A DNA stretch of 52,310 nucleotides from Candidatus Coproplasma excrementigallinarum (GCA_018714625.1 DVNE01000024.1:1-52310), one strand, 5' to 3'. Positions 1-9,171 are shown, numbered from the stretch's first letter. Notes: a model not told the origin generated them from the sequence alone. Program-made: numbers and translations.

Positions 1-17
1 GGCGGCAAAATGCCGCC
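1..17. repeat. Perfect 7-bp inverted repeat at window edge
   Basis: GGCGGCA and TGCCGCC flank a three-base AAA loop. There is no T tract after it on the plus strand, so it is not a convincing terminator. It sits upstream of leuB. The gene to its left lies outside the window, so its role cannot be judged. Confidence 0.4.
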
Positions 18-84
18 GCGCCGCTTCGATAAAAAAGCAAAATATGCGCCGCACTGACATACAGATACGGCGGAGGGAAAAATT

Positions 85-1158
85 ATGAACTACAATATTG
101 CAGTGCTTGCGGGCGACGGCATAGGTCCCGAAATATGCGCAGGCGCAATCAAAGTGCTATATAAAATCGGCAAAAAATTCAATCACACCTTCAACTTCAA
201 AGAGCTTCCTATAGGCGGTGCGGCCATAGACGGCTACGGCACTCCGCTGCCCGATTTTACAGTAGAGGGCTGCCTTGCATCCGACAGCGTACTCCTTGGC
301 GCAGTAGGCGGCTACAAATGGGACAATATGCCCGTGGACAAGCGCCCCGAAAAGGGACTTCTGGGCATACGCAAGGCTATGGGGCTGTACTCCAACATAC
401 GCCCCGCAAAGCTGTGGAAGAGCCTTGCCGACGCCTCCCCTTTAAAGAGCGAGCTCGTAAAAGACGGCATAGAGATAATTATAGTGCGCGAGCTCACGGG
501 TGGCATCTACTTTGGCGAGCGCGGCCGCGGCGAAAAGGATGGCGTTGAATTTGCCTGGGATACCGAAAAGTATTCCGTGACTGAAATAGATCGCATAACC
601 AAAATAGCCTGCGAGCTTGCCTTAAAGCGCAGCAAAAAGCTTGTTTCGGTAGATAAGGCAAACGTGCTTGAAAGTTCGCGCCTGTGGCGCAGAACAGTGC
701 ACGAGTACGCGGCCAAATACTACCCCGAAATAGAGGTGCGCGACGTGCTTGTGGACAATATGGCAATGCAGATTGTAAAAGACCCCGCCCAGTTCGACGT
801 GGTTGTCACATCCAACATCTTCGGCGACATTCTCTCTGACGAGGCGGCGCAGGTGACAGGCTCGATAGGCATGCTGGCCTCCTCCTCCCTTGGCGACGGC
901 ACGCGCGGACTGTACGAGCCCATTCACGGTTCTGCTCCCGACATTGCAGGGCAGGACGTTGCCAACCCCATTGCCACCATACTTGCAGCCGCAATGATGC
1001 TACGCGACAGCTTCGGCCTGGCAAAAGAATACGACGCAATAGTCGGCGCAATAGAGAGCGTGCTGGAAGAGGGCTGGCGCACGGCAGATATTTACAGCGA
1101 GGGCTGCAAAAAAGTGCTCGGGAGCGAGATGGCACAACTAATTTGTGACAAGATATAA
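85..1158 (+). CDS. leuB: 3-isopropylmalate dehydrogenase LeuB
   Basis: This NAD-dependent enzyme oxidatively decarboxylates 3-isopropylmalate to 2-oxoisocaproate, the third step of leucine synthesis in the cytoplasm. The 357 residues match the family length. Visible signatures are the N-terminal AGDGIGPEI, the substrate-binding stretch [14 protein letters not shown] (about residues 134-147), [15 protein letters not shown], and [12 protein letters not shown] with its metal-binding aspartates. The last part, [15 protein letters not shown], is the NAD-site signature. The start is set by a GGAGGG ribosome site about eight bases upstream. It is the first gene in the window, so leuA/leuC/leuD may lie to the left. 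An AT-rich inverted repeat covers its stop codon. Confidence 0.96.
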   Translation: MNYNIAVLAGDGIGPEICAGAIKVLYKIGKKFNHTFNFKELPIGGAAIDGYGTPLPDFTVEGCLASDSVLLGAVGGYKWDNMPVDKRPEKGLLGIRKAMGLYSNIRPAKLWKSLADASPLKSELVKDGIEIIIVRELTGGIYFGERGRGEKDGVEFAWDTEKYSVTEIDRITKIACELALKRSKKLVSVDKANVLESSRLWRRTVHEYAAKYYPEIEVRDVLVDNMAMQIVKDPAQFDVVVTSNIFGDILSDEAAQVTGSIGMLASSSLGDGTRGLYEPIHGSAPDIAGQDVANPIATILAAAMMLRDSFGLAKEYDAIVGAIESVLEEGWRTADIYSEGCKKVLGSEMAQLICDKI

Positions 1159-1174
1159 TTGCAAAATTATATCT
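1151..1174. repeat. AT-rich 10-bp inverted repeat over the leuB stop
   Basis: AGATATAATT and AATTATATCT flank the loop GCAA. The stem includes the last codons and the TAA of leuB. It is A/T only, so it is a weak RNA hairpin. It could protect a 3' end or be chance in AT-rich DNA. Confidence 0.4.
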
Positions 1175-1219
1175 AATAGCATATAAAACTTGTAATATTA
1201 AATATAGACTGATTAAATA

Positions 1220-1251
1220 GCGCCGCGCAGGCAATTATTCCTGCGCGGCGC
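1220..1251. repeat. Perfect 12-bp GC-rich hairpin between leuB and yggS
   Basis: GCGCCGCGCAGG and its exact complement CCTGCGCGGCGC flank an eight-base AT loop. It ends 20 bases before the yggS start. No T tract follows on the plus strand, so it is not a canonical intrinsic terminator. It may be an mRNA-stabilising or partial attenuating structure between the two genes. That role is inference. Confidence 0.6.
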
Positions 1252-1271
1252 AAATCAAGGAAAAACACTGT

Positions 1272-1937
1272 ATGATAGAAGAAAACGTTAAAAATTTGCT
1301 GAATGAAATTGGCGAAAATCCATTTGGCGAAAAGGTGACTCTGGTAGCCGCCGTCAAGACGCAGACCGTGGAAGACATCAACCGCGCCATTGCTGCGGGA
1401 ATTACCGACATAGGCGACAATCACGTTCAGGAGTTCAGAGACAAGTATGATTACATCACCGGAAACCCCAACCGCCACTTTATTGGACACCTGCAGCTGA
1501 ACAAGGTAAAGTACCTTATCGGCAGAACATACCTCTACCAGTCGGTGGACAGAATGGAGCTTGCCGAGGAGCTTTCCAAGCGCAGCGAGCGCGCCGCCGT
1601 GACATCTGACTGTCTGATACAGATAAATATAGGTAACGAAGAGAACAAGGGCGGCTTTGCATACGAGGAAGGCGAAGAGGCTTACAATAAAATTTCAGCT
1701 TTGCCCGCGCTTAATATAAAGGGGCTTATGGCAATGCTGCCGCTGACCGACGACCAAGCCGTTCTGCGCACTCTGGCTAAGAACATGCGAACGCTTTTTG
1801 AAAGGCTGCGCGAGAAAGACGAAAACATAAAGTACCTTTCTATGGGAATGAGCGGCGACTGGAAACTGTGCGTAGAGTGCGGCTCCAATATGGTGCGCCT
1901 CGGCACTTCCATCTTTGGCCCGCGCCACTATAACTGA
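1272..1937 (+). CDS. yggS: YggS/PLPBP-family pyridoxal-phosphate protein
   Basis: This family binds pyridoxal 5'-phosphate in a single TIM-barrel domain and takes part in PLP homeostasis; it has no confirmed racemase activity. The 221-residue protein has the cofactor lysine at K29 in the block VAAVKTQ, then FIGHLQLNK, the strand QINIGNEENKGG, and the phosphate-binding MSGDW and VRLGTSIFG blocks near the C-terminus. These are the usual family landmarks in order. The AAGGA ribosome site sits about ten bases before ATG. It follows leuB on the same strand, separated by a strong hairpin. Outside this window yggS homologues often sit near division genes, which are absent here. Confidence 0.9.
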   Translation: MIEENVKNLLNEIGENPFGEKVTLVAAVKTQTVEDINRAIAAGITDIGDNHVQEFRDKYDYITGNPNRHFIGHLQLNKVKYLIGRTYLYQSVDRMELAEELSKRSERAAVTSDCLIQINIGNEENKGGFAYEEGEEAYNKISALPALNIKGLMAMLPLTDDQAVLRTLAKNMRTLFERLREKDENIKYLSMGMSGDWKLCVECGSNMVRLGTSIFGPRHYN

Positions 1938-2056
1938 CTGACGGTAAGTACGTTACCGCCCTGCAGTAAGCGCACTGCAAAAAGTACCGTTTAAAGGATT
2001 TACACAACCCGCTCCGCAAGCGATAACTGTATCGACAAATTATATAAAACACAATT

Positions 2057-2084
2057 GCCCTGCAACAAACTTGCAGGGCTTTTT
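2057..2084 (+). terminator. Intrinsic terminator of yggS
   Basis: The nine-base stem GCCCTGCAA/TTGCAGGGC closes a CAAAC loop and is followed directly by five T residues. Confidence 0.88.
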
Positions 2085-2133
2085 ATATAAAGAATTATAT
2101 AGATAAAATCTTCGGTGACTGACTGAATTTTTG

Positions 2134-2167
2134 CTATAAAAAAGTCCTGCGGAATACGCAGGACTTT
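2134..2167 (-). terminator. Intrinsic terminator of rpsF-ssb-rpsR
   Basis: An 11-bp perfect stem (AAAGTCCTGCG with its complement) has a five-base loop and runs into a T tract when read on the minus strand, 140 bases beyond the rpsR stop. Confidence 0.88.
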
Positions 2168-2305
2168 AAAACTTATTATAATTTTGCGCCGAAACGCAGG
2201 CGGAATAATAAATTGCCGCCTGAGCATTTTATGGCAAGACCAAATAGCGGACTTTATTGCACGGCAAGAAATTCTTTGCACGGCAGAAAAATCCGAACAG
2301 ATTTT

Positions 2306-2554
2306 TTACTCTCCCTTGAAAGGAAGGAGGGCTGCAACACGCGCCCTTTTGATGGCCTTTGAAAGCTCGCGCTGGTGCTTTGCGCAGGTACCGCTCATAC
2401 GGCGGGGAACTATTTTGCCGCCCTCGGTGATAAACTTCTTTAAACGAGCGACGTCCTTATAGTCTATAACTTCTACCTTTTCCTGGCAGAAAACGCAAAC
2501 CTTTTTGCGAGATGTTTTTTTATAATTCTTTCTTACGGGCTTATTTTCTTCCAT
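2306..2554 (-). CDS. rpsR: Small ribosomal subunit protein bS18
   Basis: Component of the 30S platform that pairs with bS6. The 82-residue protein keeps the basic core [17 protein letters not shown] and the RNA-binding C-terminal helix ([20 protein letters not shown]). It is a zinc-ribbon (C+) version: CVFC near residue 20 and a later CxxH (CAKH) can supply four ligands. A GGAGG site precedes the ATG. It is the last gene of rpsF-ssb-rpsR and is followed by a strong terminator. The C+ form implies zinc dependence; whether a zinc-free paralogue exists elsewhere cannot be seen. Confidence 0.96.
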   Translation of the reverse strand: MEENKPVRKNYKKTSRKKVCVFCQEKVEVIDYKDVARLKKFITEGGKIVPRRMSGTCAKHQRELSKAIKRARVAALLPFKGE

Positions 2555-2628
2555 AATAAAACCTCCAATTTATTGGCTCAGTCCGCAACGCGCGGCGAGC
2601 TTATAAGCGGCATGCGCCGCACGGTAAA

Positions 2629-3048
2629 TCAGAACGGAATGTCGCTGTCGTCGTCGAACGACTGCAGCGAAGGCTTCTTCTTCTCGCTGTGAGGGGCAGG
2701 AGCTGAATAGTCACCCATATCTTCCTGCGCGCCGCGGGGAGTGAGGAATTCGACGTCCTGAGCGATTACGTCCACCGACGTGCGCTCTACACCGTCTCTG
2801 TCTTCATAAGTTCTGAGTTCGATATTACCCAACACGGCAACCTTGTTGCCTTTTTTGGCGTAGCGGGCAACAGTTTCGCCCAGACCGCGCCATGCGGTTA
2901 CATTGTAGAAATCGGCCTTGCGCTCGCCATCGGAAGAACCGCTGCGGCGGTTTACCGCTATTCCGAAACGGCAGACAGATACGCCTGACTGCGTCTCTGA
3001 AAGCTCGGGGTCGCGCGTTAAATTACCGATTAAAAATACCTTATTCAT
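2629..3048 (-). CDS. ssb: Single-stranded DNA-binding protein
   Basis: Binds ssDNA in replication, repair and recombination. The 139 residues comprise an N-terminal OB fold (MNKVFLIGNLTRDPEL through about residue 105, with NVTAWRGLGE in the middle), a short polar linker, and the acidic tip DDDSDIPF that recruits partner proteins. The linker is short compared with many Bacillota SSBs. AGGGG precedes the ATG. It lies between rpsF and rpsR, the classic arrangement, and should be co-transcribed with them. Confidence 0.96.
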   Translation of the reverse strand: MNKVFLIGNLTRDPELSETQSGVSVCRFGIAVNRRSGSSDGERKADFYNVTAWRGLGETVARYAKKGNKVAVLGNIELRTYEDRDGVERTSVDVIAQDVEFLTPRGAQEDMGDYSAPAPHSEKKKPSLQSFDDDSDIPF

Positions 3049-3166
3049 TGTTTACCCCTGTTAAATGGCAGTAGTTTGAACAAACAGGCGCGCATAACGC
3101 ACTCTCTAATTTTTTCTTAAAAGAGCGCTGCGCTGAAAAATTTTTACAGAGCAATTCGCAAAGAAC

Positions 3167-3448
3167 TTAAGCCTTGACTATCATTCTTCTGAGGATCTCA
3201 TCTGAAAGGCCTGCAATTCTGTCTAACTCGTTAACAACTGCGGGTTCGGAATTGAACTTCATAAGTACAAAAAAGCCTTCGTTCTTATACTGAATAGCAT
3301 AAGGAAGCTTCTTCGAACCCCACTTGTCCGTCGAAACGAGTTCGCCGCCCATAGAAGTTACGATGCCTTCGAACTTAGCTACAAGGGCGTCTTTTGCTTC
3401 TTCGGCAACAGAATTGTCGATGACATAAAGCATTTCGTAAGATTTCAT
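3167..3448 (-). CDS. rpsF: Small ribosomal subunit protein bS6
   Basis: Partner of bS18 on the 30S platform. The 93-residue protein has the ferredoxin-like fold pattern: YEMLYVIDNS at the N-terminus, DKWGSKKLPYAIQYKNEGFF in the middle, and DEILRRMIVKA at the end. It has the normal length and no acidic C-terminal tail. A GGGAGG site lies close to the ATG. It is the first gene of the operon, behind a good promoter and a structured leader of about 100 bases. Confidence 0.96.
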   Translation of the reverse strand: MKSYEMLYVIDNSVAEEAKDALVAKFEGIVTSMGGELVSTDKWGSKKLPYAIQYKNEGFFVLMKFNSEPAVVNELDRIAGLSDEILRRMIVKA

Positions 3449-3550
3449 GTTTTTTACCTCCCGGTCTTATTCGGCGTGCCATAATACGCACGCAAGGTAA
3501 GCGCGGCAAGCCGCGCGCCGACTGTTGCCCGCTGCGGACAATAAATCAGC
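3449..3550 (-). promoter_or_regulatory. Possible S6:S18 autoregulatory leader of rpsF
   Basis: The transcribed leader contains a GCGCGGC/GCCGCGC hairpin and then a GCGTGC/GCACGC hairpin immediately followed by CCGAATAAG. A CCG placed beside such a stem is the hallmark of the S6:S18-binding leader known in many bacteria. I match it by recall only, not by a covariance search. Confidence 0.4.
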
Positions 3551-3556
3551 TTATCA

Positions 3557-3585
3557 ATATTACTATATTATAAAAAAAATGTCAA
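3557..3585 (-). promoter_or_regulatory. Sigma-A promoter for rpsF-ssb-rpsR
   Basis: On the minus strand a consensus TTGACA is followed after 17 bases by TAATAT. This places the start of transcription near 3550, about 100 bases before rpsF. Confidence 0.75.
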
Positions 3586-3949
3586 ATAAAAATAGCGCGC
3601 ACCTGCAAAATTGCGGTGTATTTAACAGTAAAATTACGCCCAAAACGGGCACTAATGCTCAAAAATACCCAAAAATTAAAATGCGGCAAACCGACATATA
3701 CAAAAAAACTTCGGCAAGCACCTTTACCTTAAAATACAAAAATCTATCCGACATCTTGCAGCAAACGGCAGAAAATTAGCTTCATATACATTCACATAAT
3801 AGACTGCAAAGCTGAAAATTAAGTCGGGCGGCAAAGTTCGGCATAAGGTGGTCAGATAAGTCTGGCGGGGCGGCGCAAAAATTGCGCCGCCCCGCCATTC
3901 ATAATTACATATCAAAATCCTTTACAAAAGCCAAACATCGAATTGCGCC
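3586..3949. other. AT-rich intergenic region
   Basis: Between the rpsF promoter and the end of the large surface-protein gene. Apart from the hairpin at 3864-3896 I see nothing. The small plus-strand reading frame at 3525-3779 has no ribosome site and an unlikely composition. Confidence 0.6.
3864..3896. repeat. Perfect 15-bp GC-rich hairpin
   Basis: GGCGGGGCGGCGCAA and its exact complement flank an AAA loop. Neither strand has a following T tract. It lies about 54 bases beyond the stop of the minus-strand surface-protein gene and could act as its 3' end structure. Confidence 0.65.
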
Positions 3950-6205
3950 TCAGTTGTATCTGAGCTGAAGATTATTTACTGCCTCCTGAATGGTCATGTT
4001 GCCAATCTCTTCGCTGAAAGTGCCTTCGATTACCCCTATTTCTGCAAGTTGAGAAATTGTAAAGGTCTTTAAATTATTGAGCACATTCACCTGAAGTTCT
4101 ACAACATCGTTCACAGTATAAACAATTTCACCTGCGGTACCAGTGTAGAGCAACAATTTCCACACACCCGTAGTTGAGCCGTAAGTATAAATTCCTTCCT
4201 GCCACTGCGTAAGCTTTCCGCCATTGCCGGCAAGTACGAATTCCCCGTCTTCGGCTATTGTGTAGTAAATATATTCAGCTGTAAACTCGCTCTCCTCAAC
4301 AATTTCGGGAGCGTCCTTGCCGTATATATCGGAGGCAAAGAGCTGCTGAATACTGAGCTGTTCAATATCGGCGCTGAGGCTGTTTATCGTTGAGTCTGAA
4401 AGCGCGTATAAAATGGTATTCTCCGGGCTGATATCTATAATCTCACCGAGGGTGAGGTCGTTCATAAGCCCGTCTATACGGGTGCTGACGTCACCTATGA
4501 GGGTGTAACATTCGGCGGGATTTTCCGTTCCCCAATATACCGATACTATCACACCGTTTTCGGCAACTATATACGCCTGCTCCTTGGTGACGGTATTTTC
4601 CTGAATATAGTGATAGGTAGCGGTATAGTCGTACGCACTGCCCAAAGGCGCGGCCTCTATTCCGCTTATGCCGTAAGCGATATATGCCATCAGGCTGTCT
4701 GTAACATTAACATCGGTCACAAAATCAGAGACATACAACTCGTCTATGGCGTTGCCAATTTCGCCTATTTTATATTCCCCGAGCTTTGACATCAGTTTGT
4801 CTTCGGGGTCGATATCTATTACATCCTTTATATATAGCGCATTCTGGACGTTGGCTGTCTGCGCGCCTATATCGGGTACGGCTACGCCGCTGTAATCAAC
4901 TTCGGCATTGCCCTCAAGATAGTACACGCGGGAGACAACTCCGTCCTCGCCCACTACTATAAAGCAATCGCGCGTATCTGTGAGCACCCACTCGTCGCCT
5001 GCAAGCTCATAGAAGTTTATAACGCCGGTGTATTCGTAGGGTTCGTTCTCTTCGGCCACCTCAACGTCGGATATGCTGTAACCTATATACATCATTATCG
5101 CGTCGGAAGGTGTGACGTCGATAATTTCGGGCATGTGTATTTTGCTGAGCAGGTCATCGAATGCAACGTTTCCGCTCATGAGGTCGCCGACGGTCACGCC
5201 TTCGAACACCGAAACCAACATTTCGTCAGGTTCGCCGCCCTCGCCTGCGAGCAGGTCGGTGACATAGACATCGTCGAGCGCGGAGAGTATTACGTCTTCG
5301 CCGTCGAGCAAATCGCCCACCGTGCGTGAGTAAACTACCACAAGATTATCCTGACCGTCGTAGTAGTAACCGCCCGACAGGGTTGCAGTATCGGGAGAAT
5401 ACAAGGCATAGGCATCAGCCGTGAGCGAGAAAGTTCCGTCCTCCGCCTTTGCAGCAACAAGCGCAGAGCCCTGCGCCGCCGAATAATACAGTTCGTATTC
5501 GGTGCCGTTTGCGCGGGCGACAAGGTACTGAACAAGCTCTTCGGGAAGAACAGTCCCGTCTGCGCGGACATAGCCGCTGCCCTCTGAATAAGTGTAGACG
5601 TCCTTATAGAGCACATCAGCGCCCGTATCCGAGAAGATTACCGAAGCTTCGGCACCGTATGCCACAGAGAGGTAAATTGCGTTTGTTTCGGGGTCTATGC
5701 CTGCAATACGCAGTACGGTGCTTACCTCCGTCTTTTTTACGCTCCGCGAGAAAAATTGACCGAGCTCTGAAATCTTTGTGGATTTGAGTTCGTCCTCGTC
5801 GATTATTTTGCGAAGGTCGCTCTCCGTGAGATTATATGACGAGAGCGCCGAGGAAAGCTCGGAATAGATTTTATCTATAAGACTATTGGTAACGGGCAAC
5901 AGATTTTCCACCTCGCCTATGGTGAGGTTGCCGCCCTTGCCTGCAAGGTCTTTTACGGCGGTTATGAGCCCGAGAACGTTTTTAACGCCGCCCTCTGCCT
6001 CGTCGGTGTTTATGTATATATTGTTGCCCTCGTCGTCGACGTTATCCTGACCGGCAATTTCAAAAATCTTGTCTATATCGGTATAGAGTACGAGATAAAC
6101 GGCGCCGCCTATCAGGGCAACCTCGATAATCAGCGCAAACAAAAAGCCGAATATAAAACAAAGTATGCCGGTGAGGGCCTTTGACCCGCCTTTGCCTTTT
6201 GCCAT
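3950..6205 (-). CDS. Large membrane-anchored extracellular protein with internal repeats
   Basis: I do not recognise this family. The 751-residue protein starts MAKGKGGSK, has one strong hydrophobic segment at about residues 14-41, and is then acidic and soluble, so it is probably anchored in the membrane with the bulk outside. Repeats are visible: EIIDVTPSDAIMMYIGYSIS, DVIDIDPEDKLMSKLGEY, FVTDVNVTDSLMAYIAYGIS and EIIDISPENTILYALSDS follow the plan I-D-(V/I)-x-P-(S/E)-(D/N)-x-(I/L)-(M/L), each followed by a Tyr-rich beta-type segment. Modules of the kind VGDLMSG and LGEIIDI recur. The start is chosen because AGGAGA lies eight bases before this ATG; an upstream in-frame start would add 11 residues without a ribosome site. 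It is alone on its transcript. Confidence 0.75.
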   Translation of the reverse strand: MAKGKGGSKALTGILCFIFGFLFALIIEVALIGGAVYLVLYTDIDKIFEIAGQDNVDDEGNNIYINTDEAEGGVKNVLGLITAVKDLAGKGGNLTIGEVENLLPVTNSLIDKIYSELSSALSSYNLTESDLRKIIDEDELKSTKISELGQFFSRSVKKTEVSTVLRIAGIDPETNAIYLSVAYGAEASVIFSDTGADVLYKDVYTYSEGSGYVRADGTVLPEELVQYLVARANGTEYELYYSAAQGSALVAAKAEDGTFSLTADAYALYSPDTATLSGGYYYDGQDNLVVVYSRTVGDLLDGEDVILSALDDVYVTDLLAGEGGEPDEMLVSVFEGVTVGDLMSGNVAFDDLLSKIHMPEIIDVTPSDAIMMYIGYSISDVEVAEENEPYEYTGVINFYELAGDEWVLTDTRDCFIVVGEDGVVSRVYYLEGNAEVDYSGVAVPDIGAQTANVQNALYIKDVIDIDPEDKLMSKLGEYKIGEIGNAIDELYVSDFVTDVNVTDSLMAYIAYGISGIEAAPLGSAYDYTATYHYIQENTVTKEQAYIVAENGVIVSVYWGTENPAECYTLIGDVSTRIDGLMNDLTLGEIIDISPENTILYALSDSTINSLSADIEQLSIQQLFASDIYGKDAPEIVEESEFTAEYIYYTIAEDGEFVLAGNGGKLTQWQEGIYTYGSTTGVWKLLLYTGTAGEIVYTVNDVVELQVNVLNNLKTFTISQLAEIGVIEGTFSEEIGNMTIQEAVNNLQLRYN

Positions 6206-6433
6206 AAAACTTTCTCCTCTGCGCGGCGTGCCGCGCATAGATTATTTTGTAGGGGCGAACAAGCGTTGCGCCCGTATATGAAAAGCCGTTTTACAACCTT
6301 TATTCAATTATATTATATTTCGCGCGGAAAAGCAACAGTTAAATCAATCAAATAATGTAAATAAAATCCAATTATTTTATACAGTTGCAACCTTATCGCA
6401 GGCATTGCCGCAAAAAACGCCCCTGGCAGAAAA

Positions 6434-7576
6434 TCAGTCCTCGCCGTCGGTAAGCAGCTTTTCCGCCTCCTCGTCGCCTATATCCGCAACCGAGCGCAGC
6501 TTGTTGGAGATGGTGCGCGTGCGCTTGCCCGCCTCCTCTATCGTGTTCTGCGCCTCCTGCAATTTTTTGCCTGTCTTTTCAAGTATGGCGGCAAATTTAT
6601 CGAACTGCACTTTGAACGCCGAAAGCAGCTGCCACAGCTCGCCCGAGCGCTTTTCAATGGCGATGGTCTTAAAGCCCGTCTGAAGAGTGGACAAAAGCGC
6701 GCTCAGGTTGGTAGGCCCGCACGCGAGCACGCGTCTTTTGCGCAGATAGCCGTCCAGCTCGGGCAGCTTGGTTATTTCGGCATACAGTCCTTCGAGCGGG
6801 AGATACATAACGGCAAAATCGGTTGTCGAGGGCGGGAAAATATACTTCGACGCAATGCTGTCAGCCTGCAGCTTTACTGCCTGAGCAAGGTTTTTTAAGG
6901 CCGCGGTCGCGGCGGCCTTGTCGGTTGCGTCCACCAGTCTGGTGTATTCCTCTATGGGGAACTTGCTGTCTATGGGCAGCCAGACTGTGCGCTCGTCGCG
7001 CGAGGGCAGGCGTACGGCAAAGTCAACCATTCCGTCGCTGCGGGGGTCAACCTTTACCGAAGAGGCGTACTGGTTAGGCGCAAGCATCTGCGAAAGGAGA
7101 GTGCCGAGCTGTACTTCGCCCCATGTGCCGCGCAGCTTTACGTTGGAAAAGAGTTTTTTTATGTCGGTGACGTTGGAGGCAAGCGAATTTACCTCGCCTA
7201 TGCCCCTGTAAACCTTTTCAAGCTGTGCGTTTATTACCTCGTAGCTCTTTGAGAGCTTGCCTTCAAGCGTGGCCGAGAGCTTTTCCTCCACCGAAAGGCG
7301 TATGCTCTCCACGCTTTTTGCAGTAGTTTCGCCTATGTACTTCAAGTCGTCGTCCAGCTTCTTTTTGAGGTCGTTTATACGCGCCTCCTGCGCCTGCACC
7401 AGGCGGGAATTTTCGCCCGAGGCGGCTTCGAGCTTTATGAGCATCCGCTCGATTTCTTCAAGTTTCTGGGTGTTCTGCCCTGCGGAGGTGTTTTTTACCC
7501 TGAGCCCTACGGCAATTACCGCTATCAGGCACACTACACCCACGCCTATGGCTATAAGAATAAGAATATCTGTCAT
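6434..7576 (-). CDS. rmuC: DNA recombination protein RmuC
   Basis: RmuC proteins limit inversions at short inverted repeats and carry a nuclease-like core. The 380-residue protein has an N-terminal membrane helix (about residues 4-26), a coiled coil from about 35 to 150, then the conserved core with RGTWGEVQLGTLLSQML, DFAVRLP, WLPIDSKFP and FAVMYLPLEGLYAE. A second helical region follows. GGTGG precedes the ATG. Downstream lies a 195-base gap and then the large surface protein; upstream lies cca. No operon partner is evident. Confidence 0.92.
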   Translation of the reverse strand: MTDILILIAIGVGVVCLIAVIAVGLRVKNTSAGQNTQKLEEIERMLIKLEAASGENSRLVQAQEARINDLKKKLDDDLKYIGETTAKSVESIRLSVEEKLSATLEGKLSKSYEVINAQLEKVYRGIGEVNSLASNVTDIKKLFSNVKLRGTWGEVQLGTLLSQMLAPNQYASSVKVDPRSDGMVDFAVRLPSRDERTVWLPIDSKFPIEEYTRLVDATDKAAATAALKNLAQAVKLQADSIASKYIFPPSTTDFAVMYLPLEGLYAEITKLPELDGYLRKRRVLACGPTNLSALLSTLQTGFKTIAIEKRSGELWQLLSAFKVQFDKFAAILEKTGKKLQEAQNTIEEAGKRTRTISNKLRSVADIGDEEAEKLLTDGED

Positions 7577-7777
7577 TTTTTACCACCATAAATAATTTAC
7601 ACGCCGCCGCGGTTTTTAAGTTTGCGCACGGCGTTTATGGTTGCCGCAATTTTCCTTGCCGCATATCATATTTTTGCGCGCGCACTTTACCGCACGCGGC
7701 GTTTAAAATGGTTATTGCAATTTAAATGGTCGCCGCCATGATTGCGGGCGCGGCATTTTAAATGTTTCCAATAATTT

Positions 7778-9127
7778 TTAAATTGTTGCGGCAATTCGCT
7801 TTGCCGCAGAAATCAGCTTTGATTTTTCGTTGAGGACGGGCAGCACGGCGCACTCCGAAAGCAATTTTTCCAGCACTTTGCCGCACTTTTTGTGCGGTAT
7901 GCCCTCGGCAATAAGCTCGTTGCCCTTAACTTTAAGTTCGCGCAGAGAAAAGGGTACGCCCTCCTCCGTCATCTTTTTATAAATCTCCGTCCACTTGGTC
8001 ACAGAAGGCGCTGCGGACAGGTCTCCGCGGCAGGCGGAATAGTCGGCCTGCTTGAGTTCCAAAAGTTTAAAAAATATGTCGTGGTTCGAGGATATTATGC
8101 GGCGAATTTTACTTTCGCGGGTGTTTCCGGCGCAGTCGTACATATGCAACGCGGTAAGGCGTACCGTCTCTTCGGTAAGCTTTTTGGGTACTTTAAGCCG
8201 CGTGCAAATTTCGCTGACTATGCGTGCGCCTTCCTCCTCATGTCCGTGAAAGTTGCCCGTAGTTATTTTGCAATACGGCTTGCCCGCGTCGTGCAAAAGG
8301 GCGGCAAGACGTATATCCGAAGGAGCATACATTGCACACCGCAGCGAATGTTCGAGCACGTCATAGAGGTGAAAATCGGCACGCTGCGACATACATGCGC
8401 CCAGCGCAAGTTCGGGCAGAATATATGCAAGCACGCCGCTGTCGCGCAACACGCACAGCGCCGCATACTGGCCGTACTCTATGCCATACTTCTCGTCGGC
8501 GTGCAATATTCCGCACAATTCCGCGTATATCCTCTCTGCGGAAATATCGCGTATAAGGCCGGCGTTTGCCTTTGCACCCTGAAGACACTCTTCGTCTGGC
8601 GAAAAGCCGACAGAACCGCACAGCCGCGCAAGCCGCATCAGCCTTAAGCCGTCCTCACCGAACACCTTTTCAGCCGCCGCTACCGTGCGCACGCGCTTAT
8701 TTTTGATATCCTCAATGCCGCCGAGCGGGTCAATGAATTTTTCGCCCTTAATATCGAAGTACACGGCGTTGCAGGTAAAATCCCTGCGGCGCGCGTCGAG
8801 TTCCATATCGTCGGTGAAGTAAATTTTTGCGGGGGTGTGCAGGCCGCGCACATACTTATCCGAGCGGAAAGAGGTAAATTCGTACTCCTCGCCCGAAACT
8901 TTGAGTTTAACCGTACCGGTATTTTTATATACAGCGCAGCGCTCGAAACCGAGCGTAAGAGCAACATTCAAAACCTCTTCCGGAGGAGCGGGCGCACATA
9001 TATCGAAGTCAAATTTCTTAGGACGCTGCCCGGAAAGGTATTCGCGGCACGTCCCGCCCACCACATACAGCGGAAACGGGCAGGCATTTGCCAGTTGTTT
9101 TAATTTTTCAGGAAGAATTTCCAGCAT
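7778..9127 (-). CDS. cca: CCA tRNA nucleotidyltransferase with HD domain
   Basis: Adds or repairs the 3' CCA of tRNAs. The 449-residue protein has the class II nucleotidyltransferase head: LYVVGGTCREYLSG (about residues 20-33) and FDFDICA with the two metal aspartates. Next come RRRDFTCNAVYFD and the tRNA-binding neck and body. Around residues 260-310 is an HD domain with LLHDAGKP and HGHEEEGA, which in related enzymes gives phosphatase or phosphodiesterase activity. It diverges from the lipid kinase at 9301. A good minus-strand promoter lies at 9172-9200, giving a leader of about 35-40 bases. Confidence 0.93.
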   Translation of the reverse strand: MLEILPEKLKQLANACPFPLYVVGGTCREYLSGQRPKKFDFDICAPAPPEEVLNVALTLGFERCAVYKNTGTVKLKVSGEEYEFTSFRSDKYVRGLHTPAKIYFTDDMELDARRRDFTCNAVYFDIKGEKFIDPLGGIEDIKNKRVRTVAAAEKVFGEDGLRLMRLARLCGSVGFSPDEECLQGAKANAGLIRDISAERIYAELCGILHADEKYGIEYGQYAALCVLRDSGVLAYILPELALGACMSQRADFHLYDVLEHSLRCAMYAPSDIRLAALLHDAGKPYCKITTGNFHGHEEEGARIVSEICTRLKVPKKLTEETVRLTALHMYDCAGNTRESKIRRIISSNHDIFFKLLELKQADYSACRGDLSAAPSVTKWTEIYKKMTEEGVPFSLRELKVKGNELIAEGIPHKKCGKVLEKLLSECAVLPVLNEKSKLISAAKRIAATI

Positions 9128-9171
9128 ACAGACACCATAACACGCCGCGTATGGCGGACGTATATGAGAAT

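Larger units (their letters stand above)
1938..2305. other. Intergenic region with two back-to-back terminators
   Basis: This gap separates convergent yggS and rpsR. It holds one intrinsic terminator for each strand, listed separately. The first 120 bases contain only short imperfect inverted repeats, and I see no gene there. Confidence 0.7.

Noticed and set aside
3525-3779. Plus-strand reading frame of 84 codons
   Set aside because: No ribosome site; it overlaps the rpsF promoter on the other strand and has an AT-driven composition rich in Lys, Asn and Gln.
7577-7777. Gene or RNA between rmuC and cca
   Set aside because: The 200 bases contain only short repeated TTTAAA and CCGC stretches, with no open frame with a ribosome site and no terminator-like stem.
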